64,000 nucleotides of DNA from Penaeicola halotolerans. Its GTDB lineage: Bacteria; Bacteroidota; Bacteroidia; Cytophagales; Cyclobacteriaceae. A program made the position numbers and the translations under genes. The notes below the pieces were generated by a model. The model saw nothing but the letters and a program-made list of their open reading frames with translations, did not search any database and was not told where the DNA came from. The DNA lies in NCBI RefSeq assembly GCF_016464625.1, contig NZ_JAEAGO010000004.1, forward strand, positions 1 to 64,000. The letters run 5' to 3'. Of this stretch, positions 50,626 to 62,371 are shown piece after piece (within the stretch, counting starts at the first letter, position 1; each line of letters opens with the position of its first letter).

Positions 50626-52413
50626 GTGAAAGAACTCGCTAGACTCAATAAGTATCTTTTGAAATATAAGGCCTATCTCCTCTTGGGGATACTATTTACG
50701 GTCTTGTCTAATATTTTTGCAATTATTCCTGCTCAACTGGTCAGGTATTCAATAGATTATGTGGTTGAAAATTTCGCCTTTTTTAACCTCTTTGAAGGCT
50801 TTTCGATTCAAGAAAATTTTAGGGATGCCTTTCTACTCTTCGTAATTTTATTTGGTGCATACATCATTTTCATGTCCTTCGTCAGAGGATTCTTTCTCTT
50901 TTTGGTCAGACAGACAATTATTGCTATGTCTCGGCATATCGAGTTTGACATGAAAAATGAGATCTATGATCACTATCAGAAGCTGCCTTTGAGCTTCTAC
51001 AGAAAGAACAGTACGGGTGATCTTATGGCGCGTATCACCGAGGATGTGAGTAGGGTTAGGATGTACTTAGGGCCTGCCATCATGTATGGGGTCAACCTGC
51101 TCGTTTTGTTCCCGCTGGTGATTGGTGTGATGCTCTCTATCAACGTAGAACTAACACTCTATGCGTTGATTCCACTGCCGATACTTTCTTTAAGTATCTA
51201 CTTCGTCAATAACCTGATCAATGAGCGTTCTGAAAAGATCCAAAAGAGCTTGTCAGGACTTTCTACTTTTGTGCAGGAGGCTTTCTCCGGTATCAGGGTC
51301 CTCAAGGCTTTTGTGCGTGAAGAGGACATGGGGCGTAAGTTTGCAGATGCTTCTGAGGACTACAAAGTCAAGTCTATCAGGTTGACTAAAGTTAACTCGC
51401 TTTTTTATCCGCTCATCATGGCATTGATTGGACTCAGTACTATTTTGACTATTTATATTGGTGGTAAAGAGGTGATCGAGGGTGCTATTGGTTACGGTGT
51501 GATCGCTGAGTTTATCCTATATGTGAATATGCTCACATGGCCAGTGACGGCTCTTGGCTGGGTGACGTCCATTATCCAACGTGCGGCAGCATCTCAGGCG
51601 CGTATCAATGAGTTTATGGAGACGGAGACAGACATCATTTCTGTCAAGAAAATTAAGCCTCCTATCGTAGGTGAGATCAAGTTTGAAAATGTCAGCTTCA
51701 TCTATCCAGACTCTGGCATCAAAGCTTTAGATAATGTCAGCTTTAGCGTAGGAGAAGGAGAAACTTTAGCGATCATCGGGACGACTGGTTCAGGTAAGAG
51801 TACTATTGCTAACTTGGTGACTAGGATGTATGATGTCAATACTGGTCAGATACTCATAGATGGTCAAGATATCAAAGATTATGATATCGAGTATCTGAGA
51901 GGTCAGATGGGTTATGTACCACAAGATGTTTTCTTATTTTCTGACTCTATTGGAAATAACATCGCTTTTGGCTTAGATGAGACCGAGATGGAGCGCGTCA
52001 GTGCTGCTGCTAAAGATGCTGATGTGTATGATAATATTGTAGACTTTCCTAAGGGCTTTGAGACGAAGCTAGGGGAGCGAGGCATCACTCTCTCAGGTGG
52101 TCAGAAGCAGCGTGTGTCTATCGCACGTGCTATCGCTCGAGAACCCAAAATAGTCTTGCTCGATGACTGTCTGTCTGCAGTGGATACCAAGACAGAAAAT
52201 GCCATCCTCAATAGTTTGGCTAAAGTAATGAAGGGAAGGACTTCTTTGATCATTTCGCATCGGGTGTCATCGGCCAAGTTGGCTGATAAAATCATCGTCC
52301 TAGATGATGGCAAGATCGTAGAGGAAGGCACTCATAAGTCGTTGCTTGCTAAGAAGGGTGTCTATCAAGAGCTTTATGAAAAGCAATCTCAACAACCTGC
52401 GGAGACTTTATAA
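50626..52413 (+). CDS. ABC exporter half-transporter (lipid A/multidrug type)
   Basis: Fused permease-ATPase of 595 residues, starting at GTG. Six transmembrane helices lie in ~1-320. The ATPase shows Walker A GTTGSGKST (~385-393), canonical signature LSGGQKQ (~489-495), Walker B IVLLDDCLSAVD (~509-520) and a switch His in ISHRVSS. The usual Walker B DEAT is DDCL: the catalytic Glu is Asp, which may lower ATP hydrolysis, as in degenerate sites of heterodimeric exporters. A partner with an intact Glu is encoded at 39701-41461, so the two could pair; this is inference. Confidence 0.9.
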   Translation: MKELARLNKYLLKYKAYLLLGILFTVLSNIFAIIPAQLVRYSIDYVVENFAFFNLFEGFSIQENFRDAFLLFVILFGAYIIFMSFVRGFFLFLVRQTIIAMSRHIEFDMKNEIYDHYQKLPLSFYRKNSTGDLMARITEDVSRVRMYLGPAIMYGVNLLVLFPLVIGVMLSINVELTLYALIPLPILSLSIYFVNNLINERSEKIQKSLSGLSTFVQEAFSGIRVLKAFVREEDMGRKFADASEDYKVKSIRLTKVNSLFYPLIMALIGLSTILTIYIGGKEVIEGAIGYGVIAEFILYVNMLTWPVTALGWVTSIIQRAAASQARINEFMETETDIISVKKIKPPIVGEIKFENVSFIYPDSGIKALDNVSFSVGEGETLAIIGTTGSGKSTIANLVTRMYDVNTGQILIDGQDIKDYDIEYLRGQMGYVPQDVFLFSDSIGNNIAFGLDETEMERVSAAAKDADVYDNIVDFPKGFETKLGERGITLSGGQKQRVSIARAIAREPKIVLLDDCLSAVDTKTENAILNSLAKVMKGRTSLIISHRVSSAKLADKIIVLDDGKIVEEGTHKSLLAKKGVYQELYEKQSQQPAETL

Positions 52414-52427
52414 ATGTGTGATAAAAA

Positions 52428-52464
52428 AAGGGCTGCTTTCGTGAGAAGGCAGCCCTTGATTTTT
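52428..52464. terminator. Bidirectional terminator
   Basis: AAGGGCTGCTTTC (52428-52440) and GAAGGCAGCCCTT (52445-52457) pair through one T-G, closing on a GTGA tetraloop, with T's to the right and A's to the left. It lies between two convergent genes. Confidence 0.9.
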
Positions 52465-52465
52465 T

Positions 52466-54007
52466 TTATAGGTCAAACTTGATTCCTTGTGCTAGTGGCA
52501 AGGAAGCTCCATAGTTAATCGTATTGGTTTGTCTGCGCATGTAAGCTTTCCAAGCATCTGAGCCAGATTCTCTTCCACCTCCGGTTTCTTTTTCTCCCCC
52601 AAAGGCACCGCCTATCTCCGCTCCTGAAGTACCGATATTGACATTGGCTATGCCACAGTCAGAGCCTGCATGTGATAGGAATTGTTGCGCTTCTCTCAAG
52701 TTGAGGGTCATGATGGCTGAAGAAAGCCCTTGAGGCACGGCATTTTGCATGGCGATGGCCTCTTCTAGCTCGGTATATTTCATGAGATAGAGAATAGGCG
52801 CAAAGGTTTCGTGTTGTACGATCTCGAAGTGGTTTTCTGCTTCATAGATACAAGGTTTCACATAGCAGCCAGATTCATAGCCTTTGCCAGAAAGGACTCC
52901 ACCTGCTATGACTTCTTCTCCACCTTCTAATTTTACTTGTTCAATAGCTTTGAGATATTGTGCTACAGCATCTGTATCAATGAGTGGCCCCATGTGGTTC
53001 TGTTCATCTAGGGGGTTACCGATTTTGATTTGCTTGTAAGCGTTGACTAGCTTTTCTTTGAAAGTGTCATAGATACTGTCGTGGATGATCAGTCTACGAG
53101 TAGTCGTGCAGCGCTGACCAGCAGTACCTACTGCACCAAATACTGCTCCGATGAGCGACATCTCTAAGTCAGCCTCTTTAGAGATGATGATGGCGTTATT
53201 ACCTCCTAGTTCGAGGAGTGAGCGACCTAGTCTGCCAGCTACAGCTTGTGCGACCAATTTCCCCATACGAGTAGAACCTGTCGCAGAGACAAGTGGTATG
53301 CGTGTATCATTGCTCATGAGTTCGCCAATTTTAGCATCGCCTATTATGAGACCTGAGATGCCTTCGGGAAGGTTGTTTGCCTTAAGTACTGACTGGATGA
53401 TTTGCTGACAAGCGATACCAGAGAGAGGTGTTTTCTCGGATGGCTTCCAGATACAGACGTCTCCGCAGACCCAAGCGATCATAGCATTCCATGACCAAAC
53501 GGCTACTGGGAAGTTGAAAGCAGAGATGATACCTACAATGCCGATGGGATGCCACTGCTCATACATGCGGTGATTAGGACGCTCAGAGTGCATGGTCAAT
53601 CCATACAGTTGGCGAGATAGCCCCACCGCAAAATCACAGATATCGATCATTTCCTGCACCTCTCCTAGGCCTTCTTGGTAGGATTTTCCCATTTCGTAAG
53701 AGACTAGCTTACCTAAGTCCGCTTTGTATTTTCTTAGTTCATCACCCATTTGGCGGATGATTTCACCTCTTTTTGGGGCAGGCACGAGTCGCCAAGTTTG
53801 GTAAGCATCTGCTGCGGTCTTTACGACAGTTTCATACGTTTCTTTGGAAGCCATTTGCACTTTGGCGATCAGCTTGCCATCTGCTGGAGAGTATGAGTTG
53901 ATCCATTCTCCACTGCTTTTCAACCAAGTTTGTCCAGTAGAGCTACCAAGATTTTCTGCTTTTATACCAAGTGCACTGAGTGCTTTTTCTATACCAAATT
54001 GATCCAT
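52466..54007 (-). CDS. Aldehyde dehydrogenase, ALDH7 type (alpha-aminoadipic semialdehyde dehydrogenase-like)
   Basis: NAD(P)-dependent aldehyde dehydrogenase of 513 residues. [10 protein letters not shown] (~266-275) holds the general-base Glu, and [12 protein letters not shown] (~294-305) the catalytic Cys. [13 protein letters not shown] is the cofactor-binding loop. The NN after ELGG and the N-terminal layout are typical of ALDH7/antiquitin, which oxidises aminoadipic semialdehyde in lysine breakdown; other aldehydes, such as betaine aldehyde, are possible. It is monocistronic, with a terminator between it and degP. Confidence 0.9.
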   Translation of the reverse strand: MDQFGIEKALSALGIKAENLGSSTGQTWLKSSGEWINSYSPADGKLIAKVQMASKETYETVVKTAADAYQTWRLVPAPKRGEIIRQMGDELRKYKADLGKLVSYEMGKSYQEGLGEVQEMIDICDFAVGLSRQLYGLTMHSERPNHRMYEQWHPIGIVGIISAFNFPVAVWSWNAMIAWVCGDVCIWKPSEKTPLSGIACQQIIQSVLKANNLPEGISGLIIGDAKIGELMSNDTRIPLVSATGSTRMGKLVAQAVAGRLGRSLLELGGNNAIIISKEADLEMSLIGAVFGAVGTAGQRCTTTRRLIIHDSIYDTFKEKLVNAYKQIKIGNPLDEQNHMGPLIDTDAVAQYLKAIEQVKLEGGEEVIAGGVLSGKGYESGCYVKPCIYEAENHFEIVQHETFAPILYLMKYTELEEAIAMQNAVPQGLSSAIMTLNLREAQQFLSHAGSDCGIANVNIGTSGAEIGGAFGGEKETGGGRESGSDAWKAYMRRQTNTINYGASLPLAQGIKFDL

Positions 54008-54053
54008 GTTATCCTGAGTTTTATGAAGGCGACAAGATAGTAAGCTCCCATAA

Positions 54054-54079
54054 AAAAAGCACCCATTTGGGTGCTTTTT
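54054..54079 (-). terminator. degP terminator
   Basis: AAAAAGCACCC (54054-54064) pairs with GGGTGCTTTTT (54069-54079) around an ATTT loop, 26 bases behind the degP-like stop on the minus strand. Confidence 0.88.
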
Positions 54080-54104
54080 ATGTATGATTGATGTGTGCTC
54101 TTAC

Positions 54105-55607
54105 TTAGAAAATCACTGGATAATAAACCTTCTGTCCGTTTGGATAAAGACCGAGTATCATGACTTTGCCATTAGCTTTTTGAAGGGCTGATTTCACATC
54201 CTCTGGCGTCTTGATCTCTGTCTCACCGATGTAAGTGATGATGAAACCTTCCTTGATGCCACTTTCCACCCAGTTTTCTGCCTTGAGTGAGTTGATGATC
54301 GCTCCACCCTCTATTTCTAGACGCTGTTTGATGGCAGCAGGCACCTCTTCAAATGTCGCTCCGCCAGCTTCTACCACTACTGGGACAGCTTTTTTGATGA
54401 TTTTGGTGTCACCTTCCATGCTCTTTAGCGTTAGGTTGACTTTTTCAGGAGAACCTTTTCTCAAGAATTCTACTACGATTTTGTCTCCAGGTCTTTTTTG
54501 AGCGATAGCTTCTTGGAGTTCTGCTGTGCTATTAACCGCTTTACCCTCTATCTTTTTTACGATATCACCTTTTTTCAGTCCAGCTTCTTCAGCTGCACTT
54601 CCAGGATTGATTTCTACTAAGTAAACACCATTATAGCTATCGAAGTCCTCGTTAAACTCCTCTTCGATGTCTGCACTTAGGTCTACGATACGTACGCCTA
54701 GTAAGGCTCTTTGTACTACGCCATATTCTTTGAGGTCTTCCACTACTTTGCCTACGATAGAGGATGGCACTGCAAAAGAATAACCATTGAAAGTACCCGT
54801 TCTGGTAGCGATGGCGGTATTGATACCGATGAGCTCTCCCGCGAGATTGACCAGTGCGCCCCCGCTATTGCCAGGGTTGACTACGGCATCTGTTTGGATA
54901 AAGGATTCTATCGATAAGTTGTTTTCTGATCTCAGGATATTGATGTTTCTAGCCTTGGCGCTGACGATACCTGCTGTCACGGTAGAGTTGAGATCAAAAG
55001 GATTACCTACGGCTAATACCCACTCACCGATGCGGACATTGTCAGAATTGGCTAGTTTGAGATATGGAAGCCCCTTAGCCTCTACTTTGAGCAAAGCGAT
55101 GTCTGTGTTAGGATCAGCACCGATGACTTTAGCGTCATATCTTTTATTGTTGGATAAAGTGATCTTTACATTAGAAGCATTTTCGATCACATGGTTATTG
55201 GTCACGATATAGCCATCATTAGAGATGATCACACCTGAACCCGTTTGTGCTCCAAAGCCTCTAGGCATTGGCTGTTGACCTCTTTCGCCCTCTCTCAGAC
55301 CAAAGAACTCTTCCCAAAACTGTGGCACTTGGCTTTCTGGCCCACTACTTCTTGTACGAGAAACAGAAGACACCACATGCACTACTGCTGGAGTCACTAG
55401 TTCGGCTGAAGACACAAAGTTTAAGCCCTCAGGCACGGTATAATCAGTATCTTTAAGTAAGCTGGTAAAGCGTGCTGTTTGGTCAGCATAAAAGGTGGCG
55501 TTTCCCTCTCCCTCGTTCTTGAAAAACTGTACGCTACCAGCAGCGAGTACTCCACCGAGGAATGCTGCTAATAAAATGCCGATGAAAAACTGTCTTTTAC
55601 TAATCAT
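54105..55607 (-). CDS. Periplasmic serine protease/chaperone Do (DegP/HtrA family)
   Basis: The 500-residue protein has an N-terminal membrane anchor or signal (~7-24, FFIGILLAAFLGGVLAAG). The trypsin-like triad is His139 in TNNHVIE, Asp169 in NTDIALL and Ser248 in NPGNSGGAL. PDZ1 follows (~300-385) and a more diverged PDZ2 (~405-500). It degrades or refolds misfolded envelope proteins. The gene is monocistronic with a strong terminator. A mucD/degQ name would fit equally well, so I give no symbol. Confidence 0.93.
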   Translation of the reverse strand: MISKRQFFIGILLAAFLGGVLAAGSVQFFKNEGEGNATFYADQTARFTSLLKDTDYTVPEGLNFVSSAELVTPAVVHVVSSVSRTRSSGPESQVPQFWEEFFGLREGERGQQPMPRGFGAQTGSGVIISNDGYIVTNNHVIENASNVKITLSNNKRYDAKVIGADPNTDIALLKVEAKGLPYLKLANSDNVRIGEWVLAVGNPFDLNSTVTAGIVSAKARNINILRSENNLSIESFIQTDAVVNPGNSGGALVNLAGELIGINTAIATRTGTFNGYSFAVPSSIVGKVVEDLKEYGVVQRALLGVRIVDLSADIEEEFNEDFDSYNGVYLVEINPGSAAEEAGLKKGDIVKKIEGKAVNSTAELQEAIAQKRPGDKIVVEFLRKGSPEKVNLTLKSMEGDTKIIKKAVPVVVEAGGATFEEVPAAIKQRLEIEGGAIINSLKAENWVESGIKEGFIITYIGETEIKTPEDVKSALQKANGKVMILGLYPNGQKVYYPVIF

Positions 55608-55707
55608 AATTCAATCTTTGATTTACACTCTTTAAAACGACTAATTAACGAAGCTGTTTCTAAAATTAAGCTTTTATTCTGAGAGTTTTAACTTCTTTTA
55701 ACGTCAA

Positions 55708-55728
55708 AAGGCGGGATATGCCCGCCTT
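55708..55728 (-). terminator. hsp20 terminator
   Basis: AAGGCGGG (55708-55715) pairs with CCCGCCTT (55721-55728). On the minus strand the stem ends in TTTT, 4 bases after the Hsp20 stop. Confidence 0.8.
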
Positions 55729-55731
55729 CAT

Positions 55732-56160
55732 TTATGCTATACTGATTTGAGTTGATTTGACTCGTTTTTGATCTTTTGGTAAGTTGATTTGCAATATACC
55801 TTCCTGATAGCTCGCACTGATTTTTTCGATGTTGACATCATCAGGGATGTAAAAGGATCTGCTGAACGCGCCAAATTGCGTCTCTACACTGTGATAGTTT
55901 TTGTCTTTTTTTATCTCTTCAAATTTACGCTCGCCTGAGATCGTCAGTCTACCATCGGTCAAGTCTATCTTGAAGTTTTCTTTTTTCATCCCAGGGACTG
56001 CTACATGGATTTCATACGCCTCTGAGTTTTCCGCGATGTCTACTGAAGGGCTAAATTTAGCGGTCTTCGTAGTGATCGTATCGTTGAAGATTCTGTCTAG
56101 CATCATGCCGATAGAGGTAGGCATGGTGTCTTGAAGTGAATTATATTTGATCATGCTCAT
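55732..56160 (-). CDS. Small heat-shock protein, Hsp20/alpha-crystallin family
   Basis: ATP-independent holdase of 142 residues. The alpha-crystallin domain (~38-135) shows FSPSVDIAENSEAYEIHVAVPG (in outline), LTISGERKF and the closing ASYQEGILQINLPK with the G-x-L motif. I use the ATG at 56160 (MSMIKYNSLQD); the frame opens at 56190. I see no CIRCE element (TTAGCACTC type) upstream. It is divergent from the Nramp-like gene, sharing a 150-base region with two palindromes. Confidence 0.92.
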   Translation of the reverse strand: MSMIKYNSLQDTMPTSIGMMLDRIFNDTITTKTAKFSPSVDIAENSEAYEIHVAVPGMKKENFKIDLTDGRLTISGERKFEEIKKDKNYHSVETQFGAFSRSFYIPDDVNIEKISASYQEGILQINLPKDQKRVKSTQISIA

Positions 56161-56253
56161 GGTTTTAATTTTTTTAATGTTAAAATTCAAAGTTTATAGC
56201 TGATCAGGTAAATCTGAAAAAGTGTACCAGTCCAAAAATCAGGATAATTTGAT

Positions 56254-56305
56254 GACAAAATGTCTTGATTTTAAGAATTTAACGGGTTTTAAAAGACAAT
56301 ATGTC
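56254..56305. promoter_or_regulatory. Paired palindromes before the Nramp-like gene, candidate operators
   Basis: GACAAAATGTC (56254-56264) and GACAATATGTC (56295-56305) both fit GACA-N3-TGTC and are 41 bases apart centre to centre, about four helical turns. The second ends 5 bases before the transporter ATG. The spacing suits a repressor that contacts both sites. They may also affect hsp20. The regulator is unknown; a metal-sensing one is an inference from the gene. Confidence 0.5.
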
Positions 56306-56310
56306 ATTTT

Positions 56311-57552
56311 ATGAGTACTACTACCAATTGGAAAGCCCTGCTGGGTCCAGGAATATTGTTTGCAACTACCTGTATTGGAGTATCCCACTTGGTGCAGTCC
56401 ACACGCGCAGGGGCTGACTATGGCAACTCCCTTTGGTGGATCATCATACTAGCCAACTTACTCAAGTATCCTTTCTTTGAGTTTGGCTCTCGCTATGCCG
56501 CAGTCACAGGTAGGTCACTGATCGCAGGATATGCAGCTCATAAGCGCTGGTGGCTGGTCATGTATTTTGTGCTGATGTTGATCACGATGTTTACGGTGAC
56601 TGCGGCAGTGTCTTTTGTGACCGCGGCTATGGTGGGTCAGTTTATCGGTTTGGCGATCGATCCTGTATTGCTTACGGGACTATTGCTAGCTGCGGGAATC
56701 ATTCTTTTGCAAGTGGGCAAGTTCAAAAGTTTAGATTTTTCAGCGAAGGTTATTACGATCGTCTTGACGATAACCACTTTGGTGGCTTTTGTGCTGGCAC
56801 TGGGTCAGCCGAGTCAAGCGAATACACTTACAGTAGACCAGTTATTTAGTGATGGTAGTGTACTCTTTATCGTAGCTTTGATGGGATGGATGCCTACTGC
56901 GCTGGATCTTTCTAGCTGGAATAGTCTCTGGACAGTGGAGAAGATGCAAAGTATGATCGAAAAGCCCACGGTCAATCAGGTACTCAAGGAATTTGCCTTA
57001 GGCTATGTATTGTCAGCAGTTATGGCTTTGCTCTTTATGGTGATGGGAGAGAGGATGTTTTTTGGCAAGGGCGTCATCTTGTCGGATAATTCGGTAGTCT
57101 TTGCCGGGCAGATTGTCTCGATCTATACTGAGGTCATCGGTGCCTGGGTATATCCTATCGTGTCTATTGCAGCTGCTACGACCATGATCGGCACCATGCT
57201 GACGATCTTGGATGGCTACTCTCGGGCAAGTGTGGAGGTGGTGAGCCTACTTGCCAGACGAACCAAAGCCTCTATTTATAGTGATGTCTTGGCTAAAGTA
57301 TTACTTTCAGGTGTGGCCATGGTCATCGTAGCAGGTTTCAGCACGCGGATGAAGTCACTGGTAGATTTGGCAACTAGCATTAGCTTTTTGATCGCCCCAT
57401 TTATTGCTTGGATGAATTTAAAGTTGGTTTTTGGTAGAGATATCCCAGTCGAACATCGGCCGGGAAGGTTTCTGCAAGTGCTCAGTGCGTTAGGGTTGAT
57501 CTTCTTGATAGGCTTTAGTATTTGGTATTTGTGGATATTATTTAAAAATTAA
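56311..57552 (+). CDS. Nramp-like transporter lacking the canonical metal-binding motifs
   Basis: The 413-residue membrane protein has ~11 hydrophobic helices and the Nramp (SLC11) fold start LLGPGILFATTCIG. In true Nramp transporters helix 1 carries DPGN and helix 6 MPH, which bind Mn/Fe. Here the helix 1 position reads GVSHLVQSTRAGADYG and helix 6 GWMPTALDLSSW, so the Asp-Asn pair and the His are missing. A group of Bacteroidota proteins annotated as divalent metal transporters shares this sequence, as far as I recall. The substrate may not be Mn2+; Mg2+ or something else is possible. Confidence 0.82.
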   Translation: MSTTTNWKALLGPGILFATTCIGVSHLVQSTRAGADYGNSLWWIIILANLLKYPFFEFGSRYAAVTGRSLIAGYAAHKRWWLVMYFVLMLITMFTVTAAVSFVTAAMVGQFIGLAIDPVLLTGLLLAAGIILLQVGKFKSLDFSAKVITIVLTITTLVAFVLALGQPSQANTLTVDQLFSDGSVLFIVALMGWMPTALDLSSWNSLWTVEKMQSMIEKPTVNQVLKEFALGYVLSAVMALLFMVMGERMFFGKGVILSDNSVVFAGQIVSIYTEVIGAWVYPIVSIAAATTMIGTMLTILDGYSRASVEVVSLLARRTKASIYSDVLAKVLLSGVAMVIVAGFSTRMKSLVDLATSISFLIAPFIAWMNLKLVFGRDIPVEHRPGRFLQVLSALGLIFLIGFSIWYLWILFKN

Positions 57553-57687
57553 TTGACTGAAAATGAGCCTAGAATTGTCAAGAAAGGCTTTTTGTCAAAG
57601 TTTTTTTAAGTTCCTGTTTTGACTTTAAAAATAAGCCTTCTATATTTGCATCACATTAAGCGAAAGGCTTGGTGCTGAAAGATATTT

Positions 57688-57761
57688 TCCTCCTTAGCTC
57701 AGCTGGTTAGAGCACCTGACTGTTAATCAGGGGGTCCTTGGTTCGAGCCCAAGAGGGGGAG
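57688..57761 (+). tRNA. tRNA-Asn (GTT)
   Basis: A complete cloverleaf: acceptor TCCTCCT/AGGGGGA, D arm GCTC/GAGC, anticodon stem CCTGA/TCAGG with loop CTGTTAA and anticodon GTT, T arm with GGTTCGAGCC. The discriminator is G and the CCA end is only partly encoded. Confidence 0.95.
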
Positions 57762-57762
57762 C

Positions 57763-57789
57763 AAAAGCGATCGAAAGATCGCTTTTTTT
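57763..57789 (+). terminator. tRNA-Asn terminator
   Basis: AAAAGCGATC (57763-57772) and GATCGCTTTT (57777-57786) close on a GAAA tetraloop with a T-run, right behind the tRNA. Confidence 0.9.
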
Positions 57790-57848
57790 GTTTTATGACT
57801 TTTTGTTACGCCCCTACAGGCTCGTTTGATAAGTATACTTTTTCATCA

Positions 57849-57909
57849 CAGGGCTTCACCCTGCGCTAGTTTGTTTTGGTCTTTCCTCCCTTTAGGAGGC
57901 AGGTAGCGC
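57849..57909. repeat. REP-like nested hairpins downstream of tRNA-Asn
   Basis: CAGGG-CTTCA-CCCTG (57849-57863) is one hairpin. GCGCTA (57863-57868) pairs with TAGCGC (57904-57909), enclosing CCTCC-N5-GGAGG (57885-57899). This GC-richer, structured block in an AT-rich gap resembles the repetitive extragenic palindromes common in Bacteroidota. The gap from 57790 to 58271 holds no gene I can support. Confidence 0.5.
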
Positions 57910-58271
57910 CTTTGCTGTTTGATCTGATTTTAATGGAGTGAGATAGCACGATTGATTGTCCAGAGTTTATGATGTGGTTATGTTGTGATGCGTGTTATTT
58001 TTAAGTATTTGAAGGCTTTAAGATGTATTTTTAGTCTTAGCATATTTATTCAAATTTATCAATAGTCATGGCATTAGTGTTTAACATTTAAAATATTATG
58101 TATTTAATTACATTAGTCATAGAATCAATTATCTTTATTTTAAAGAATCTGATTCAAAATTTCAGTGCATAAAAGAATCAACAAAAACTTCACTGATAAG
58201 ACTCGTTAATTGGACCTAGTCTTTAGTAGAGACTTATGATCGGCAGGGTATTTCTTTAAGTTAGAAAGAGC

Positions 58272-58685
58272 ATGAAAAATTCAAAAATCTTCTTATTTAT
58301 CTCAATTTTGTTTCTCTGTACAGGATGTCCTGATCAAGATAAATTTGATCCTAACAGAGAAATACGTATTGTGAATAGTTCAGATATGGATTTAGTAGAG
58401 TTGAGAACAGAGCGTTTACTTAGTGATACTTTACTTCCAATATCAAGCCCATTTACTGATCAAATTTTTATAGAATTTGCCACAATCAAAAGTGGTTCTA
58501 GTATCCTAATTCCTGTAGAAAGTGAAACTGTTAGAGAGTATGGTTTAACATTGTTTTTGTTATCTTATGATACTTTGCTAAGCGTTCCATGGGAGCAAAT
58601 AAGAGAAAATAATTTGATTGAGATGCGCTACGATCTTACTTTAGAAGATCTAGAGGATATGGATTGGACAATAATTTACCCTTGA
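58272..58685 (+). CDS. Predicted lipoprotein of unknown function, 137 residues
   Basis: A short protein with a hydrophobic signal (KIFLFISILFL) and a lipobox-like LCTGC, giving Cys19 as the lipidated residue; the Cys at position -3 is unusual. The mature part is acidic, beta-rich (IRIVNSSDMDLVELRTERL) and ends WTIIYP. I recognise no family. It is AT-rich, flanked on both sides by REP-like hairpins, and lies downstream of a tRNA, all consistent with accessory DNA. No promoter consensus is found. Confidence 0.6.
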   Translation: MKNSKIFLFISILFLCTGCPDQDKFDPNREIRIVNSSDMDLVELRTERLLSDTLLPISSPFTDQIFIEFATIKSGSSILIPVESETVREYGLTLFLLSYDTLLSVPWEQIRENNLIEMRYDLTLEDLEDMDWTIIYP

Positions 58686-58745
58686 AAGTCCTGTTAATTA
58701 GGTTGGTCAATGGATTCTTTATGAAGTAATGATATGGCACGATAA

Positions 58746-58765
58746 CCCACGATTCAAACCGTGGG
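58746..58765. repeat. Short hairpin repeat (CCCACG/CGTGGG)
   Basis: CCCACG (58746-58751) pairs with CGTGGG (58760-58765) around ATTCAAAC. The AACCCACG...CGTGGGCTAT form resembles a dispersed extragenic hairpin found widely in Bacteroidota genomes. It could also end the lipoprotein transcript. The remaining gap to ~58890 shows nothing else. Confidence 0.45.
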
Positions 58766-58915
58766 CTATATTATTTATCGCTGTTAGTACATTCTGAAAT
58801 TAAAAGCTTCTTCTCCTAGCTCTCTTTTTTATCTAAAACCCACCTTCCTTCCCAACATTTCCATCACTGGCTAGCTAGTTTATTGATTGATAACGTCAAT
58901 AGTCTTTAAAAATCC

Positions 58916-61298
<2,383 letters not shown>

Positions 61299-61322
61299 GT
61301 CGAAAGCTAAGTGATATATGAT

Positions 61323-61358
61323 AAGAAAGACCAGTTAATCGCTGGTCTTTCTTCGTTT
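61323..61358 (+). terminator. katG terminator
   Basis: AAGAAAGACCAG (61323-61334) and CTGGTCTTTCTT (61342-61353) form a perfect 12-bp stem, with TTTT after a short break. Confidence 0.88.
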
Positions 61359-61407
61359 TGAGAGGCATTATTTTTTGCTCTCTGAGATATTAGGCATCTT
61401 TAAGGAT

Positions 61408-62322
61408 ATGGATTATCAGCAAGTCATAGAGGAAGTATATGAGGAGGTCAATGCACTTCAGCTCAAAGGAAAAGTCGCTAGCTACATCCCTGAGCTATCA
61501 AGTGTAGATCCCAATCAATTTGGGATAGCTATCGTAGATCTAGCGGGCAATGTCTATGGGGTGGGAGATTATCAGAAGCCCTTTTCTATCCAGAGTATCT
61601 CCAAGGTTTTCACCCTGACGATGGTTTTTCATAAGTTTAAGACCAAGCTCTGGTCAAGGGTCAATGTCGAGCCGAGTGGTAATCCCTTCAATTCTATTGC
61701 GCAATTAGAGTATGAAAAAGGCATTCCCAGAAATCCATTTATCAATGCAGGTGCGCTAGTGATCACAGATGCATTGACGACCAAGTATGCACAGCCTACC
61801 ACAGAGATTTTAAGCTTTATCAATGAGCTCTCAGGAAAGACCTGTGTGGAGATCAATGAGGTCATCAAAAACTCTGAGATGAAGCATGCTGATCGAAATA
61901 CGGCTTTAGCTTATTTTTTGAAAGCCTACAAAAACTTTGATAATGATATCGCAGAAGTATTAGATGTGTATTTTGCTCACTGTGCGATGGAGATGAGTTG
62001 TGTGGATTTGGCGAGGGCTTTTAGCTTCTTGGCCAATGATGGGTATTCTATTTTTGCACAGCGAGAGATCATTTCAGAGAGTTATGCACGTAGGATCAAT
62101 GCCCTGATGCTTACTTGTGGTTTTTATGATGAGTCAGGTGAGTTTGCCTTCAGAGTGGGTCTTCCTGGCAAAAGTGGTGTTGGAGGCGGGATAGCAGCCG
62201 TAATGCCGCATAAGTTTAGTGTGGCCGTATGGAGTCCAGAGCTCAATGAAAAGGGCAATTCTGTGAAAGCCATTAAAGCCTTGGAATTGCTGACCGATAA
62301 ATTATCCTTTTCTCTTTTTTAA
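61408..62322 (+). CDS. glsA: Glutaminase
   Basis: Serine-dependent glutaminase of 304 residues, producing glutamate and ammonia. The beta-lactamase-like fold uses Ser63-x-x-Lys66 in QSISKVF. EPSGNPFNSIAQLE, NPFINAGALV and GLPGKSGVGGGI are family signatures. The start at the ATG at 61408 (MDYQQVIEEVYEE) matches the family; the frame runs up to a TTG at 61375. An AAGGA lies 4 bases before the ATG. It may help acid resistance or nitrogen supply. Confidence 0.94.
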   Translation: MDYQQVIEEVYEEVNALQLKGKVASYIPELSSVDPNQFGIAIVDLAGNVYGVGDYQKPFSIQSISKVFTLTMVFHKFKTKLWSRVNVEPSGNPFNSIAQLEYEKGIPRNPFINAGALVITDALTTKYAQPTTEILSFINELSGKTCVEINEVIKNSEMKHADRNTALAYFLKAYKNFDNDIAEVLDVYFAHCAMEMSCVDLARAFSFLANDGYSIFAQREIISESYARRINALMLTCGFYDESGEFAFRVGLPGKSGVGGGIAAVMPHKFSVAVWSPELNEKGNSVKAIKALELLTDKLSFSLF

Positions 62323-62342
62323 AATCTTTTGTCATAAAAAAA

Positions 62343-62364
62343 GGGCTTCCATCACTGAAAGCCC
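62343..62364 (-). terminator. Terminator of the alpha/beta hydrolase gene
   Basis: GGGCTT (62343-62348) pairs with AAGCCC (62359-62364). On the minus strand a run of T's follows, so it ends the hydrolase gene and may also stop glsA. Confidence 0.7.
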
Positions 62365-62371
62365 CTAGGGT

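Noticed and set aside
56161-56253. CIRCE heat-shock operator before hsp20
   Set aside because: No TTAGCACTC-N9-GAGTGCTAA-like sequence is present.
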